This document shows, piece after piece, positions 6,479 through 6,687 of a stretch of 6,687 nucleotides of DNA. Source of the DNA: Bacteroidia bacterium (GTDB lineage Bacteria; Bacteroidota; Bacteroidia; Bacteroidales; Azobacteroidaceae); contig BNXY01000087.1 in assembly GCA_025999935.1 (NCBI GenBank), forward strand, positions 1-6,687, written 5' to 3'. Positions within the stretch are counted from its first letter, which is position 1; each line of letters begins with the position of its first letter. The notes below the pieces were generated by a model. That model was not told where the DNA came from, made no database searches, and was given only the letters and a program-made list of their open reading frames with translations. The translations under genes and the position numbers were made by a program.

Positions 6479-6566
6479 TAAAAATACTATTGGCCATAAA
6501 AACGGTGTATGCCGGTGCGTAAATCCAAAGGTTTTTTTATACAATAAATAAATTATTACAATTTTA

Positions 6567-6687
6567 ATGTATAAACTTTATCGTTATCTATATAAATCGC
6601 ATATAAAAAAAATCCTGTTGTTGGGTATATGTATGCCTTTGCTAATTAATATTTTACTTGTATCTATTAGTATGGCTTTGAGTATAA
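6567..6687 (+). CDS. Partial gene, N-terminus with a hydrophobic segment; product unknown
   Basis: Forty codons are open from the ATG at 6567 to the window edge with no stop. The residues begin MYKLYRYLYKSHIKKIL, rich in lysine, arginine and tyrosine, and continue into a hydrophobic stretch of roughly 23 residues (about 17-40). This fits either a long signal peptide of an exported or outer-membrane protein or the first membrane helix of an integral membrane protein. No signal peptidase site is visible before the edge. It has its own promoter (6437-6469) and a leader of about 90 nt without a clear ribosome binding site, and is divergent from murB. I do not recognise the family; a TonB-dependent receptor-type signal region is one possibility but unsupported. 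Confidence 0.62.
   Translation, partial: MYKLYRYLYKSHIKKILLLGICMPLLINILLVSISMALSI

Noticed and set aside
6509..6547. 12-codon frame in the leader as a separate gene or leader peptide
   Set aside because: It is too short to distinguish from chance, with no ribosome binding site or attenuator hairpins visible; kept only as part of a low-interest finding.

Overview
The window looks like a chromosomal segment from a member of Bacteroidota, probably order Bacteroidales (inference). Three promoters match the Bacteroides-type consensus (TTTG or TTG, then 19-21 bases, then TAnnTTTG). Start sites have A-rich leaders rather than clear Shine-Dalgarno sequences. The DnaN, MurB and exonuclease proteins also read like Bacteroidales homologues. 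dnaN is not beside dnaA here, which is common in this phylum.

Positions 1-6198 hold five genes, all on the minus strand. In transcription order they are murB (5188-6198), a PhnP-like metallo-beta-lactamase-fold hydrolase (4427-5188), dnaN (3247-4371), a DEDDh 3'-5' exonuclease with an ExoX-like C-terminal domain (2411-3190), and an SNF2-family helicase (2421 down to the window edge, 807 codons visible, C-terminal part missing). A promoter lies just upstream of murB. A second lies between the hydrolase and dnaN, with its -33 box inside the end of the hydrolase gene. murB/hydrolase overlap by 1 base and exonuclease/helicase by 11 bases, so those pairs are probably translationally coupled. The 57-base dnaN/exonuclease gap contains a perfect 14-bp inverted repeat built from AATTACG heptamers. 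The dnaN-exonuclease-helicase stretch suggests a DNA replication and repair unit: sliding clamp, proofreading-type nuclease, DNA translocase. murB serves cell-wall precursor synthesis.

The most unusual feature is an 88-bp, 78% GC compound palindrome (726-813) inside the helicase gene. It consists of two 27-bp hairpins in inverted orientation (26/27 match) around a third, imperfect hairpin. It is read through in frame and adds about 29 residues between helicase motifs I and Ia. It resembles a REP doublet (REPIN) or a Rickettsia-type palindromic element that has become coding sequence.

Positions 6199-6566 are intergenic between divergent genes. This stretch holds the murB promoter, about 180 bases with nothing recognisable, and a plus-strand promoter with a 13-bp palindrome at its start site. 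The plus-strand promoter serves a gene beginning at 6567, of which only 40 codons are visible; they encode a basic N-terminus followed by a hydrophobic segment.
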